Both the position numbers and the translations under genes were made by a program. DNA of 64,000 nucleotides from Pseudomonas mosselii (GTDB taxonomy: Bacteria; Pseudomonadota; Gammaproteobacteria; Pseudomonadales; Pseudomonadaceae), in assembly GCF_005796105.1 (NCBI RefSeq), contig NZ_VAUO01000008.1:1-64000 (forward strand), in the 5' to 3' direction. How positions within the stretch are numbered: the stretch's first letter is position 1; every line of letters begins with the position of its first letter. Under the pieces are notes generated by a model. The model worked only from the letters and a program-made list of their open reading frames with translations. It made no database searches and was not told the DNA's origin. Positions 47,301 through 56,019 of the stretch are shown here, in pieces.

Positions 47301-48857
47301 CTACGCGGCGTGAGAAAAGCGTTCTGCTGCAATTGGCGGGAACTCTAGCCATGCGGGGAAGCGCTTGAAGGGCACATGCCAAGTTGTATAGCAAGGCTGC
47401 TCTAGGTACGCCTGACGGGCATGCTCCACCGCATCGGTAAGACTGTCCAGCACGGCATTATGAGCATCAAGTACCTGCTCTTCAGTGCACAGCCCCACGT
47501 CCAGCAGGGCTTGCCATGTTGGTTCAAGCGAGGCGTACAAGTTGTCGATGTAGGTCAGCCAGTCTGAACCATTGTCCTCCCAACTCCACTGGTCCGGAGC
47601 GGCAACTACTGGATTCAATGTCCTAAGGATAAGACGCTTCAGCACCCGGTTACGGATGTGGTCACGATCAATGTCCAGCCCCTGCAATACAGCTTGAGCC
47701 ATCGGGACGATGCCCGGCTTCAGCTCTCGGCCCTTCACGTCATATACACCGTTAAGCAACCCATCCAAGTCTTCTGAAAGCAGGTGGGCCGGTGTACGCC
47801 ACGGCTGGCCCTGATACAAGTACGACAGCGGCGACCAGACAGCACTGCCAATCTTCAGGAAGCGTGGGCGTGCTGTGCCTTGTTTATCATTGATCTGAAC
47901 AAGGTAGATGCCTAACACATGCACCAGCGTCAACATGAATCGGCAGTTTTCCCGGTGCTGGCCATCCGACAACACCTCAACGAAACGTGCAAGTTCGTCG
48001 GCTAGTACGCCCAGCTCTGAATCTATGGGGCACTTGCTATAGTCGGGGGCTCTAACACTGGTCCGCCCCTGCTGGGTGGCATCCAGGATGTGCAACTCTT
48101 CAAACGTCAGAAGCTTGAGGTCAGCCAGCGTATACAGCTGGCCCAGCGGATTGTAGCCGTTATCGTCCGAGAGCAATTGCTCCTGCCGCCTGAATATGCT
48201 ATTAGCCAGACGCAGGCGCTTTGTGCGTGGCGGAATCTTATCCAGTTCGTCTAGAAAGATATCCAGCTCAGGACCAAGGAAGTCGCAAATCTTCTGTAGC
48301 ACCTGATCTTGGGTCATCCTCTTGGTGACGTCCCACTTCCGCTTACGCTCTGACAATGGAATTGAGGCGCCAGCCCAAGCGTTTACCGGCTTGTTGCCTT
48401 GCTTCTGGTTGAGTCGGCCTATACCAGTGAATAAGTTCTCCGGGGTAGTCAGGCCAACACTACCATCACGACCAACAAGAGGCTGAACGTGGCAAAGATG
48501 ATATATATCTTTGCCGTGCTCACTGCCAGCCCAGCCGAATCGGCGCTCCCGGTAGTTGTACAAGTCATGAAGAGCGTGAAGTTTTGCAGCAGTCATCCCC
48601 TGATAGGTTTGAACTGTTCCCGCTCGTCTAGGATGGCTTAGAAGAAAGTAACCGAGGCCACACTCCTTCATTCGTTCGGTACGGCGCTCAATCTTCTTCT
48701 CTCTGGCTGTTAGGGTTGGAGCTTTCTGCTTCCGCTCTGCTGCTTTTGCACAAGTTCGAGTGCATGTTACTCGCCCGCCTGGCCTACGCTTGAACATCAT
48801 GCCGCAATGAGTGCACGGGTACTCAAGTTGCTTTTTGCTGTTCTCGGTTGTTGCCAT
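47301..48857 (-). CDS. Hypothetical zinc-finger protein with HNH-like segment
   Basis: 518 aa, unknown. Cys15, Cys18, Cys32 and Cys36 (CTHCG … TCTRTC) can bind zinc. Residues 119–155 (YHLCHVQPL, GLTTPENLFTGIGRLNQKQ) have the His-x2-His … Asn … Asn spacing of an HNH nuclease beta-beta-alpha fold. The long C-terminal part is helical with no known motif. It overlaps the small upstream gene by 35 bp. Could be a nuclease that acts on DNA of competing elements or a packaging/mobility function. Confidence 0.6.
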   Translation of the reverse strand: MATTENSKKQLEYPCTHCGMMFKRRPGGRVTCTRTCAKAAERKQKAPTLTAREKKIERRTERMKECGLGYFLLSHPRRAGTVQTYQGMTAAKLHALHDLYNYRERRFGWAGSEHGKDIYHLCHVQPLVGRDGSVGLTTPENLFTGIGRLNQKQGNKPVNAWAGASIPLSERKRKWDVTKRMTQDQVLQKICDFLGPELDIFLDELDKIPPRTKRLRLANSIFRRQEQLLSDDNGYNPLGQLYTLADLKLLTFEELHILDATQQGRTSVRAPDYSKCPIDSELGVLADELARFVEVLSDGQHRENCRFMLTLVHVLGIYLVQINDKQGTARPRFLKIGSAVWSPLSYLYQGQPWRTPAHLLSEDLDGLLNGVYDVKGRELKPGIVPMAQAVLQGLDIDRDHIRNRVLKRLILRTLNPVVAAPDQWSWEDNGSDWLTYIDNLYASLEPTWQALLDVGLCTEEQVLDAHNAVLDSLTDAVEHARQAYLEQPCYTTWHVPFKRFPAWLEFPPIAAERFSHAA

Positions 48858-49002
48858 CGGTGTCCACGCTTGTAGGGATCAAGTTGTTAAGGCTGGCCAG
48901 TGTGATAAGAACATTCAGGCCGTGGGTTGGGTTGGTAATGCCACGCGATACCATAAAGGCAAGCAGGCGCGCACTAGCAGTTTCATTCAGTGAAATCCGC
49001 AT
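48823..49002 (-). CDS. Small ribbon-helix-helix-like protein
   Basis: 59 aa. MRISLNETASARLLAFMVSR has the strand-then-helix opening of an RHH DNA-binding protein. It overlaps the HNH-like gene by 35 bp, which suggests one operon. Start at 49002 chosen from this motif; an upstream extension to 49221 has no coding character. Confidence 0.45.
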   Translation of the reverse strand: MRISLNETASARLLAFMVSRGITNPTHGLNVLITLASLNNLIPTSVDTDGNNREQQKAT

Positions 49003-49114
49003 ATTCGTAATTCCGTAAATTAAGAGTTTTGTAAGACTGAAGAGAGGGAGGCCGCGTGGCAGTAAGGCTGCAGCCAGATATTGCGACAAATGCGTACCTA
49101 CCTCGCATGAACCC

Positions 49115-49459
49115 TTAGCTATTATCCACCTTGGCCAAGATATCCATAACAGCTTGCTGGGTAACTCGCCAGTCAAATGCCATCTGCTCAATTGTGTAAT
49201 ACCGACAATTCTTGAGCACATAATCTACTAGTGCGACCTCTTCTACAGGCGTCAGTTGCAATATCTCAGGGACTACTGGCCTAGGGAGAACAGAATAGAT
49301 ATTGATGGGCTCGTCGTGTTTAGCTAGTCCAAGATACCGAGTCAATCGAGATTTCCCTGCAGGGTAAAACTCAATGTCATCAGTATTGCTCGGCATCGCT
49401 GACGAGTGAATAACACGCAAGATAGTGTTGGACTTTTTCTGTACTGCAAAGTAATTCAA
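49115..49459 (-). CDS. Hypothetical protein
   Basis: 114 aa. The C-terminal half, TPVEEVALVDYVLKNCRYYT and IEQMAFDWRVTQQAVMDILA, resembles a helix-turn-helix. No family recognised. AT-richer than the host core. First gene of the minus-strand cluster. Confidence 0.5.
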   Translation of the reverse strand: MNYFAVQKKSNTILRVIHSSAMPSNTDDIEFYPAGKSRLTRYLGLAKHDEPINIYSVLPRPVVPEILQLTPVEEVALVDYVLKNCRYYTIEQMAFDWRVTQQAVMDILAKVDNS

Positions 49460-49886
49460 ATTTACTTCCTTTTAATATGTGTTTAACCTCACCCCCAATA
49501 ACCGTATAAGTAGACGGGAACGCCCAAGTCCATTGCGAGCCTTGGTTTTTTATTCTGCTGTCATGTTTCACTGCACACTATCTGGCAAGTACGCATTGCT
49601 GAAACGAACGAAAATAGAGCAGGCGAGAAGAGACTTGCCGAAACTATTCGTGCTCAGAAGTTTAGAGATTTGGTAAGAAATGTGTTGCGATAGAGTTGGT
49701 GAGAAGCCCAACCGAAAGAGATAGTCCCACGATTTCCTATCCTGTCAAGGGGTTTCAGGCATTCATCGCAAAATAAAGTTTCGGGCGTTTCGGGGTAAGT
49801 ATTCACGGAGCTGGCGACTGTATGAATCGTAACGTCCCCTATTGTACAGCCCGAGAACGGAGCTTGTGCTGTAGGTGCATATGCTT
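49460..49886. other. Right end of the serine-recombinase element
   Basis: 427 bp to attR with no supported gene; scattered stops in all frames and AT-rich. Confidence 0.5.
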
Positions 49887-49896
49887 ACAACCTGCT
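49887..49896 (+). other. attR core of serine-recombinase element
   Basis: ACAACCTGCT, identical to attL. Confidence 0.85.
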
Positions 49897-50098
49897 GTTC
49901 ACCGGCCCTCCAGGCACCGGCAAGACCCTGCTCGCCAGCCGCCTGCCCGGCCTGCTGCCGCCGCTGGACGAGCGCGAAGCCCTGGAAGTGGCGGCGATTC
50001 GTTCGGTCAGCGGCCACGCGCCGCTCGACAGCTGGCCGCAGCGCCCATTCAGGCACCCCCATCACTCCGCCTCCGGCCCCGCACTGGTCGGCGGTGGC
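49887..50098 (+). pseudogene. comM: comM middle fragment
   Basis: Codes for about 70 residues of the ComM AAA domain: NLLFTGPPGTGKTLLASRLP (Walker A), LDEREALEVAAIRSVSGHAP, RPFRHPHHSASGPALVGGG. It begins at attR and is cut at 50098 by the second element. The rest of ComM (about 210 aa with Walker B) should lie past 64000. Confidence 0.92.
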
Positions 50099-50099
50099 T

Positions 50100-50466
50100 G
50101 TAGGTTTCTGAAATAGATGCGACGCTTCTGAAATAATTGCGACGAAATTCCGCAGAGATTGATAGGCGGATGCAGGACTGGGAAATCCACGCGCTCGCCA
50201 CGCAGGATGACCTGAGCGGACGCTTACAATAATGGCTGCGTCCGAATCTTTCAGGACAATCGTCCTCATCCATAGCAAAAAGTAGGCATTGATAGTGTTT
50301 TTCGCTACTCGACCCTATCTTTTGCTACGTTTGGGATGTGAGGTGCGCTGGCGCATTGAGACCCAGCCGCGCGCATGCGAAGCTGAACGCCCTTCCAAGA
50401 GTTTTAGACAGAGACCAAACCTCCTGGTTGGCTATCCGATCATCAGTAGTGCTGAATACAGTGCAG
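50100..50466. other. Transposon left-end non-coding region
   Basis: Beyond the terminal repeats there is an imperfect inverted pair, ATAGCAAAAAGTAGG (50271–50285) against CCTATCTTTTGCTACG (50314–50330). Small open frames here lack coding character. Confidence 0.5.
50106..50144. repeat. Transposase-binding-type terminal repeats
   Basis: TTCTGAAATAGATGCGACG (50106–50124) and TTCTGAAATAATTGCGACG (50126–50144), 17 of 19 identical, period 20, just inside the TGT end. Confidence 0.8.
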
Positions 50467-51276
50467 CTATCGACTAGATTCAAATTCGACAATTATCTTA
50501 CTATGCTTATCCACCATCGACCTTGAATGCCGTAAAGCTGCTATTTTAAGATGCTCCACCAAGCTTCTCCCATGATAAGTTTTGTTAAGAACTGCTGAGT
50601 CTACACAGCTCGCATGTCGAGATTGAACTCCTCCTGAATCAGTTATTTTCTTAACTGAGACTTCAGCCTGCCTACTTAGCACCTTGTGCGCCGAGTCAGA
50701 AATAGTTTTACCAATTTCCAGAGCAGCCTCCGATATTATCAAAAGAACTTCTTCACCAAATGAAATAGCTTCATCCCTTGTTGGGATATGCCCTTTATGA
50801 ACAGAAGAGTTCCTCAACTTAACCTGAGACTGCGTGAGAATTCTTGGCCGGCCCTTAAAATGTATAGCATATAAATAGATGTACGCGCCTAACTGCCGTT
50901 CGGATTGGGTGGAAATTTCCTTCCAACAGCTACCCTCTTCTTTCTCCGGAAGTCCGTAATGTAAGGCTATCGCCCGACTGGCGAACTCGTAAAATCGTTC
51001 AAGACTTGCAGCGAAAGAGGTTATCGCCTCCCTATAATAGCCATCGATAATAGAGTGAACGCCAATCTCAAATAGGATATCGTGCTTAGACATATTAATC
51101 GAAACGGCTGACGAATGACCAAACACACACTTCACCTCATAGGAGACCTCATTAGTCAACTGTACCGGATAAGTAGAAAGCCGCTTTTTAGTTCCTGGGC
51201 AGTCGGGCTTCTCCGATGACTTTTCGTGACGCGCCTGCTCGTCAATACAGTCCGGACAATTTAGATATATCTGCAT
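50467..51276 (-). CDS. HEPN-like protein with N-terminal cysteine cluster
   Basis: 269 aa, unknown. N-terminus LNCPDCIDEQ…KPDCPG…KCVFGHS looks like a zinc ribbon. The middle is helical (YYREAITSFAASLERFYEFA) and holds KLRNSSVHKGH: Arg155-Asn-x3-His160, the R-N-x3-H signature of HEPN ribonuclease domains. ATG 51276 with GAGGG chosen over an upstream GTG at 51285. HEPN proteins are often toxins or defence RNases. AT-rich, unlike the host. Confidence 0.65.
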   Translation of the reverse strand: MQIYLNCPDCIDEQARHEKSSEKPDCPGTKKRLSTYPVQLTNEVSYEVKCVFGHSSAVSINMSKHDILFEIGVHSIIDGYYREAITSFAASLERFYEFASRAIALHYGLPEKEEGSCWKEISTQSERQLGAYIYLYAIHFKGRPRILTQSQVKLRNSSVHKGHIPTRDEAISFGEEVLLIISEAALEIGKTISDSAHKVLSRQAEVSVKKITDSGGVQSRHASCVDSAVLNKTYHGRSLVEHLKIAALRHSRSMVDKHSKIIVEFESSR

Positions 51277-51690
51277 AACAACCACCCTCTAATTACGTGA
51301 TTTTGTCTAGATCTAGCTGAAAAACAGTGAGCCAAGCACTCGCTGGGCAATATAGGTATCGCCGGAAGCTTGCAAGCTCTCTAAACGGTGCTTCACAAGC
51401 ATGAAAATTATTTTCAGAGCAGTAAAACAATCCAACTTCAAATCAAATTTAATCGAGGACCACTGGAAGTTCTTCAGGCGACACTCTTCGACTCAGCAAC
51501 GCCGACCCTATACTACCAAAGGTTCTATCTCAGGCATGGTATTGGCGCAAGGCAACTCCAGCAGTCACTGGCGGCTTTACCCCAAAGCCGCCATTCGGGG
51601 TATCTACGAGGCCTGGGTCGATTCACAAAGCTTTAAGTGTGGGGGTATCTGGCGTCTAAATAAGGAAACCAGTTAACATTCAGTAATCAC
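51277..51690. other. Intergenic region between minus-strand cargo genes
   Basis: Contains a perfect 9-bp hairpin GGCGGCTTT / AAAGCCGCC at 51570–51592, which could stop transcription from the gene at 52734. Two short + open frames (51388 and 51401) overlap each other and are not supported. Confidence 0.5.
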
Positions 51691-52734
51691 TCAAGCTGAG
51701 TTCGAGGCTGCCGAACTATCAGAGTTCTTGTCTGGCAAGTCCTGCGGCGCTACCGCTATACCGTAGGGCGTGTCGAAAGCGCAGAACACACTGGAGCTTG
51801 CCAAATAGACGCAATGCCTATTAAACGCACCAAGCATAGCCATGTTATTTATTTCTTGACCGACATGAATCAAGTTATCCTGCCTAAGATTCACCGCCTG
51901 TAGCTCTGGACCCAACGGGAAGAACCCCTGTTTTTTTGCCTCGATGAGCAACACAACGACAAAAGAACTTGAATCCAAGTTGAACATTTGTTGCTTAACA
52001 CCTTCTCCATATTCCAGATCAATCATTTGGTCACAAAGCAAAATACCTTTATCGAGATCCGTATACCGATGCACTGTAAAGCTCTTTATGGCATCCGGAT
52101 TACTGAACAGGCTATGCATCAAGGCCTCTAGCAGGTTCATTTTCCCCTGAACAGGCTGCAAGATAACCAGATAGAGTATATTAAGCCAGGCAATATATTC
52201 GCCCTCTGAGACATCAAATTCAGCGCACGTTTTTACTATCTGAGGGCGACTGGCGCCACGAAATGATTCAAAGTGAGCGCGCAGCTTTTCATCGCGAGGT
52301 ACAGCGCCATTCAGCTCACTGAACATTTTTAGCGTACGCTTTATAGCGTAAGGGTTTCGTATCATATTCAACAGTTTTAACGCGTAAAGCCTACGCAACT
52401 CTTCGCCGAGTGCCTCAGTGCATGAGGAATCGAGCTTTTCGAAAATAGATCTCACTACACTCGAACTGTCATTCTCATACTGACCAAAAGCATCTTCTAG
52501 ATTGTACTGTTGACCATTACCCAATACGCTAAGTGCATAGAGATCGAGCCTGGAGAGATTATCTTCAATTCTGACGCCACTCGGAGGGCCCGCCCTCAAG
52601 CTAGGAGGTTCGCGACACAAAACTTCAAACTTGAAAATTCGCTGATTTTTCTTTTTAACAGTTTTATCAATCGCATTCAGGCGCTGCTCTGCCTGTGAAA
52701 TGAAGTGATGATTCCTCGCCACACTTTCTTTCAT
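51691..52734 (-). CDS. Hypothetical protein with RNHHFISQ start
   Basis: 347 aa. ATG 52734 with AGGGGGGG upstream chosen over 52806. The opening KESVARNHHFISQAEQRLNA resembles the HHxISQ-type start of DUF4238-like proteins, otherwise unrecognised. Mostly helical, no membrane segment, low GC. Role unknown; probably defence cargo. Confidence 0.6.
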   Translation of the reverse strand: MKESVARNHHFISQAEQRLNAIDKTVKKKNQRIFKFEVLCREPPSLRAGPPSGVRIEDNLSRLDLYALSVLGNGQQYNLEDAFGQYENDSSSVVRSIFEKLDSSCTEALGEELRRLYALKLLNMIRNPYAIKRTLKMFSELNGAVPRDEKLRAHFESFRGASRPQIVKTCAEFDVSEGEYIAWLNILYLVILQPVQGKMNLLEALMHSLFSNPDAIKSFTVHRYTDLDKGILLCDQMIDLEYGEGVKQQMFNLDSSSFVVVLLIEAKKQGFFPLGPELQAVNLRQDNLIHVGQEINNMAMLGAFNRHCVYLASSSVFCAFDTPYGIAVAPQDLPDKNSDSSAASNSA

Positions 52735-52962
52735 AACCCCCCCTAAAAACCAAGCAACCACTTTAACACCTAAATTACAATAACATGTTCGTGTGATGCG
52801 CCCCAAGGAGCGCGTGATCGCTGAACACTGAAAAAATGTTCCTTAAGCGAGTCTAACAGTCCCGCTACCGCAGGTACGCCCCACTGTAGTGACGCGGTAA
52901 GCGCCTACGAACCGGGCCATTAAACAGCTCACGCGCTGATGGTTGCGCTCCACTGAATCGCC

Positions 52963-53904
52963 TCACCAAGCTTGGATTTTGTCTATCAGTATCTGAATCG
53001 CCTTTATGTTGGCGACGGAATTAGTATTCAGTTGCGCGCCTGATTTCGCTAACGCGATTTGGCTATTCAACGTGTTGAGAACTCGGCGGAGCGACAGAGA
53101 AGGATCAGCACGATGTGGCCACTTCGGTGAAAAGCCGGGTGCGAGAGGCCAACGTCTAGGATTCCACGATCCAGGATGCGCGTATTTACGCTCATCCTCA
53201 GACAGCATCCCATCGTGGTAGGTAAAACCTATATCATAGTTACCTGCCGAAATATCGAAGTAATGCGCGACGTCAGAATCCCAATCATCTGGCACAACAT
53301 CCCAAGTAAATGAGTCTGACCCCATGAAGCAGCGCGTGGGATATTGATCAACGAGAGGCCGATTATCGCCATAGGCCTTTTTTCCAGCATCCGCAGCCGC
53401 TTGGTAATCGACTATTGCTGATTCAGAGAGCCAGTTCACGATGTTGGACTTCACTGATTCGATTGCAGAAACGGGTGACTGAGCGATACGAAACGCTGTA
53501 AAGGCTGTCACCACTGCCGACCCTACTGGCCCCCAAGACACTGCGCCCCACGGGAAGATGGTGTAGGCCTTCTCTGCAGCCTCTAGGGCGAAGTGTTCAA
53601 ATTCAGATTTTTGTTCTGGTGTAGGGTTGCGAGGATCTACAAGAAGGTTAATTCGGTCTTGTAGACCGAGGCGCAGCGCATCTATCTCTCCCGCGATGAA
53701 TCTCCGGAGAAGATCTTCGCCAGTACGAAGAATGTACGGCTTGAGGTCTTCGATCGACTGCAGAACCTGCTTCAGCTGCTCCTGAATGACATACAACTCC
53801 CGCCGCAATTCATTCAAGGATGCCTGGGTATTCTGTTGGAAGCTTGCATTGGATATCGCACCCAGTGCTCCTCCTACTGCAGAAGCAACCGTCAATGGAT
53901 CCAT
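52963..53904 (-). CDS. Hypothetical protein with coiled-coil N-terminus
   Basis: 313 aa. Hydrophobic start (LTVASAVGGALGAISNASF), a coiled-coil heptad region (LNELRRELYVIQEQLKQVLQ, about 28–55), a hydrophobic helix (AVSWGPVGSAVVTAFTAF), then a non-repetitive C-part with SDVAHYFDISAGNYDIGF. Layout is like toxins that act on membranes, but no family is recognised. Confidence 0.6.
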   Translation of the reverse strand: MDPLTVASAVGGALGAISNASFQQNTQASLNELRRELYVIQEQLKQVLQSIEDLKPYILRTGEDLLRRFIAGEIDALRLGLQDRINLLVDPRNPTPEQKSEFEHFALEAAEKAYTIFPWGAVSWGPVGSAVVTAFTAFRIAQSPVSAIESVKSNIVNWLSESAIVDYQAAADAGKKAYGDNRPLVDQYPTRCFMGSDSFTWDVVPDDWDSDVAHYFDISAGNYDIGFTYHDGMLSEDERKYAHPGSWNPRRWPLAPGFSPKWPHRADPSLSLRRVLNTLNSQIALAKSGAQLNTNSVANIKAIQILIDKIQAW

Positions 53905-54327
53905 GGTGAAAACCCTGATTCGGTTGGATAGGAGTTAAGCGTATTCGGCTCAGGTCTAGTGGTGATAGCCGCCTGGCGCCTGTAGCGCGAAGCAAGAATC
54001 CTTCGATTCTCCGCTTAACAGACACTAGCACGCCAATTCAGACGCTGCCCGGGCAGACTACTAGTGTTCAGGGCATCAGCACCATGCTCAGCGGAAGGTT
54101 GCCAGCTAGTCGAAAAACGAACCTTCTCGAATCGTCGCTCGGTCTGGTGGAATATCTTGAGCATTTTGATGCGCCCTTATCGCCTCAAGAGCTTCGCGCA
54201 GCAGCGGCTCGCCAGCTTTGGCCATGCGTGGCAGTGTCGGCTGACAATCACGCTCGCCGCCAAACATTTGCTTGGAATGTCAGATAAAGCGTTTAATATC
54301 TGACATAGCTAATCTTGGAAACTACCG
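53905..54327. other. Upstream region of AbiEi-like gene
   Basis: A + open frame at 54084–54287 (67 aa, LESSLGLVEYLEHFDAPLSP) has partly coding character but no site or partner; possibly a remnant. The rest is the operator region for the next gene. Confidence 0.4.
54278..54305. promoter_or_regulatory. Perfect palindromic operator upstream of AbiEi-like gene
   Basis: TGTCAGATA (54278–54286), spacer AAGCGTTTAA, TATCTGACA (54297–54305). It ends 22 bp before the ATG at 54328, with a TTTAAT-like -10 inside. AbiEi-type antitoxins bind inverted repeats in their promoters. Confidence 0.75.
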
Positions 54328-54927
54328 ATGTCCTTACCGTCGATCATTCTGGAACGCTCCCACGCTTTGCCGGCGGGCACCATTCTGTCCCCCAAGGAGT
54401 TTTTGCACTTGGGGAGTCGGGCCGCAATTGATCAGGCGTTTTCCAGGCTGACGAGGGGAGGAATGCTTTGCCGAGTAGCGCGAGGCATCTACGTACGGGC
54501 GGTTTCAGGAGCCAAAGAAGCTGTGCCTGCCCTGGAAAAGGTGGTGAAGTCCATGGCAGACAAGGGTAAGGCGGCTATTGTCTTGGCAGGTGCGCAAGCA
54601 GCGGCGCGCCTCGGCCTGACCTTCACCCAACAGGGCAATGAGGACTTTTTAACCTCTGGCCGCACGCAGCACCTGAAAGTCGGGAGTCAGTTGGCGCTGG
54701 TCCGGCATGCGCCCCAATGGATGCTGGCGTTGGGTAGCTCCAGAGCCGGGAATGCGCTTCGCGCGCTGGCGTGGCTAGGGCCAAAGCACGCCGAAGAGAA
54801 CGCTCGCCAGATTCGTTCCAAGATGTCTGGCGTGGAGTGGGAAGAACTGTCATCGATCCGCGGTCGCCTTCCTTCCTGGATGGCAATCGCCGTAGGCCGA
54901 GCGTCAGCAGCAAAGGACCGCGAGTGA
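54328..54927 (+). CDS. DUF6088/AbiEi-like solitary antitoxin
   Basis: 199 aa. N-terminal winged helix (SPKEFLHLGSRAAIDQAFSR, LTRGGMLCRVARGIYVRAVS) and C-terminal antitoxin-like domain (AIVLAGAQAAARLGLTFTQQ, LVRHAPQWMLALGSSRAGNA). This is the DUF6088 group related to AbiEi of type IV toxin–antitoxin pairs. No AbiEii nucleotidyltransferase follows; the next genes are an AAA/protease pair, so it may regulate that module. Confidence 0.78.
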   Translation: MSLPSIILERSHALPAGTILSPKEFLHLGSRAAIDQAFSRLTRGGMLCRVARGIYVRAVSGAKEAVPALEKVVKSMADKGKAAIVLAGAQAAARLGLTFTQQGNEDFLTSGRTQHLKVGSQLALVRHAPQWMLALGSSRAGNALRALAWLGPKHAEENARQIRSKMSGVEWEELSSIRGRLPSWMAIAVGRASAAKDRE

Positions 54928-55012
54928 CCAACGGCCTCATTTTGAGGGCGTAAGCACGGAAAGCATTGGGTCAGAACGTTTACACTATCGATATCGAAAA
55001 GGCAGGAAAACC

Positions 55013-56002
55013 ATGGCTAGCGGCGAGCACTTGAAGGCACTTTTACGTTCCCACATCAAAGGGGACGATAGCCATTTCCTTTCCGTCGCCATGCAGATGG
55101 CTGCCCATGAAGCCAAACAAGGTCATGGAAAACTCGCCCAGGATCTGCGTACGCTCATCGACGCGGCGGTCAGCAAGCGAAATCAACTGCCACCCAACCA
55201 ACCCGTACCTATTGGTCAGCCGCGCGGCGAGTTGAGCAACCTTTTGTCGGTGGCCATGCCGAGCACTCGCTTCTCGGAAATGGTGCTCGACGAGGGCACG
55301 CACGGCCGCCTGGCTCGGATTATCAGCGAGCAACGCAACTTCGAAAAGATCCGTGCCCACGGACTATCTCCGCGCAGGAAGCTCCTCCTCGTGGGGCCAC
55401 CAGGTACCGGCAAGACCATGACCGCGTCGGCACTCGCGGGTGAACTCAAGATTCCGCTGTACGTCGTCCGCCTGGACAGCTTGATCACCAAGTTCATGGG
55501 CGAGACAGCAGCCAAACTGCGCCAAGTGTTCGATGCCATTCGTGATACTCGAGGTATCTACTTCTTCGACGAGTTCGATGCCATCGGCTCTCAACGTGGT
55601 TTGGCAAATGACGTCGGGGAAATTCGCCGGGTGCTCAACAGCTTCCTGCAGATGATCGAGCAAGACCAATCGAACAGCCTGATTATCGCGGCCACGAATC
55701 ACCCTGAAATTCTCGACTACGCCTTGTTCCGCCGCTTCGATGATGTTATCGAATATGGGTTGCCCAACATCGAACAGATCCAGGCCGTACTCAAAAGCCG
55801 CCTGGCGAACTTTTCGAAGAAACTCGGTAAGTGGGATGCATTAGCCGAGGCTGCAGCCGGCCTTAGCTATGCGGAACTGACGCGGGCAGCAGATGACGCT
55901 ATCAAGGATGCGATCATAGATGACCGTGCCCAGGTAGATGCTAGGGACGTGGAAAGGCACCTTGGGGAGCGCAAGGCCTTCCACCAACGACAACGGATAT
56001 GA
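55013..56002 (+). CDS. AAA+ ATPase, IetA-like
   Basis: 329 aa. N-terminal helical part (LKALLRSHIKGDDSHFLSVA), then one AAA domain: Walker A GPPGTGKT 128–135, Walker B GIYFFDEFDA 181–190, sensor 1 AATNHPE, arginine finger RRFDD near 241. Start 55013 has GGCAGG upstream. Paired with a subtilisin-like protease 17 bp downstream. The pairing is that of IetAS, an ATPase–serine protease module reported as a plasmid exclusion/anti-phage system. Confidence 0.88.
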   Translation: MASGEHLKALLRSHIKGDDSHFLSVAMQMAAHEAKQGHGKLAQDLRTLIDAAVSKRNQLPPNQPVPIGQPRGELSNLLSVAMPSTRFSEMVLDEGTHGRLARIISEQRNFEKIRAHGLSPRRKLLLVGPPGTGKTMTASALAGELKIPLYVVRLDSLITKFMGETAAKLRQVFDAIRDTRGIYFFDEFDAIGSQRGLANDVGEIRRVLNSFLQMIEQDQSNSLIIAATNHPEILDYALFRRFDDVIEYGLPNIEQIQAVLKSRLANFSKKLGKWDALAEAAAGLSYAELTRAADDAIKDAIIDDRAQVDARDVERHLGERKAFHQRQRI

Positions 56003-56019
56003 GTCGGTAGAGCTTTTCG

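Larger units (their letters stand above)
42534..49886. mobile_element. 7.35-kb integrative element in comM (large serine recombinase)
   Basis: Bounded by the 10-bp attL and attR cores. Contains a large serine recombinase, a second serine resolvase, an SMI1/KNR4 protein, an XRE regulator, a zinc-finger/HNH-like protein and small hypothetical genes. No phage structural, conjugation or replication genes are clear. Size and contents suggest a small genomic islet or satellite. Confidence 0.85.

Noticed and set aside
50289..50526. Two small + strand ORFs at the transposon end
   Set aside because: They overlap each other and the minus HEPN gene, and have no ribosome sites.
51388..51676. Two overlapping + strand ORFs (82 and 91 aa)
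   Set aside because: Mutually overlapping, no family or site; the hairpin at 51570–51592 crosses them.
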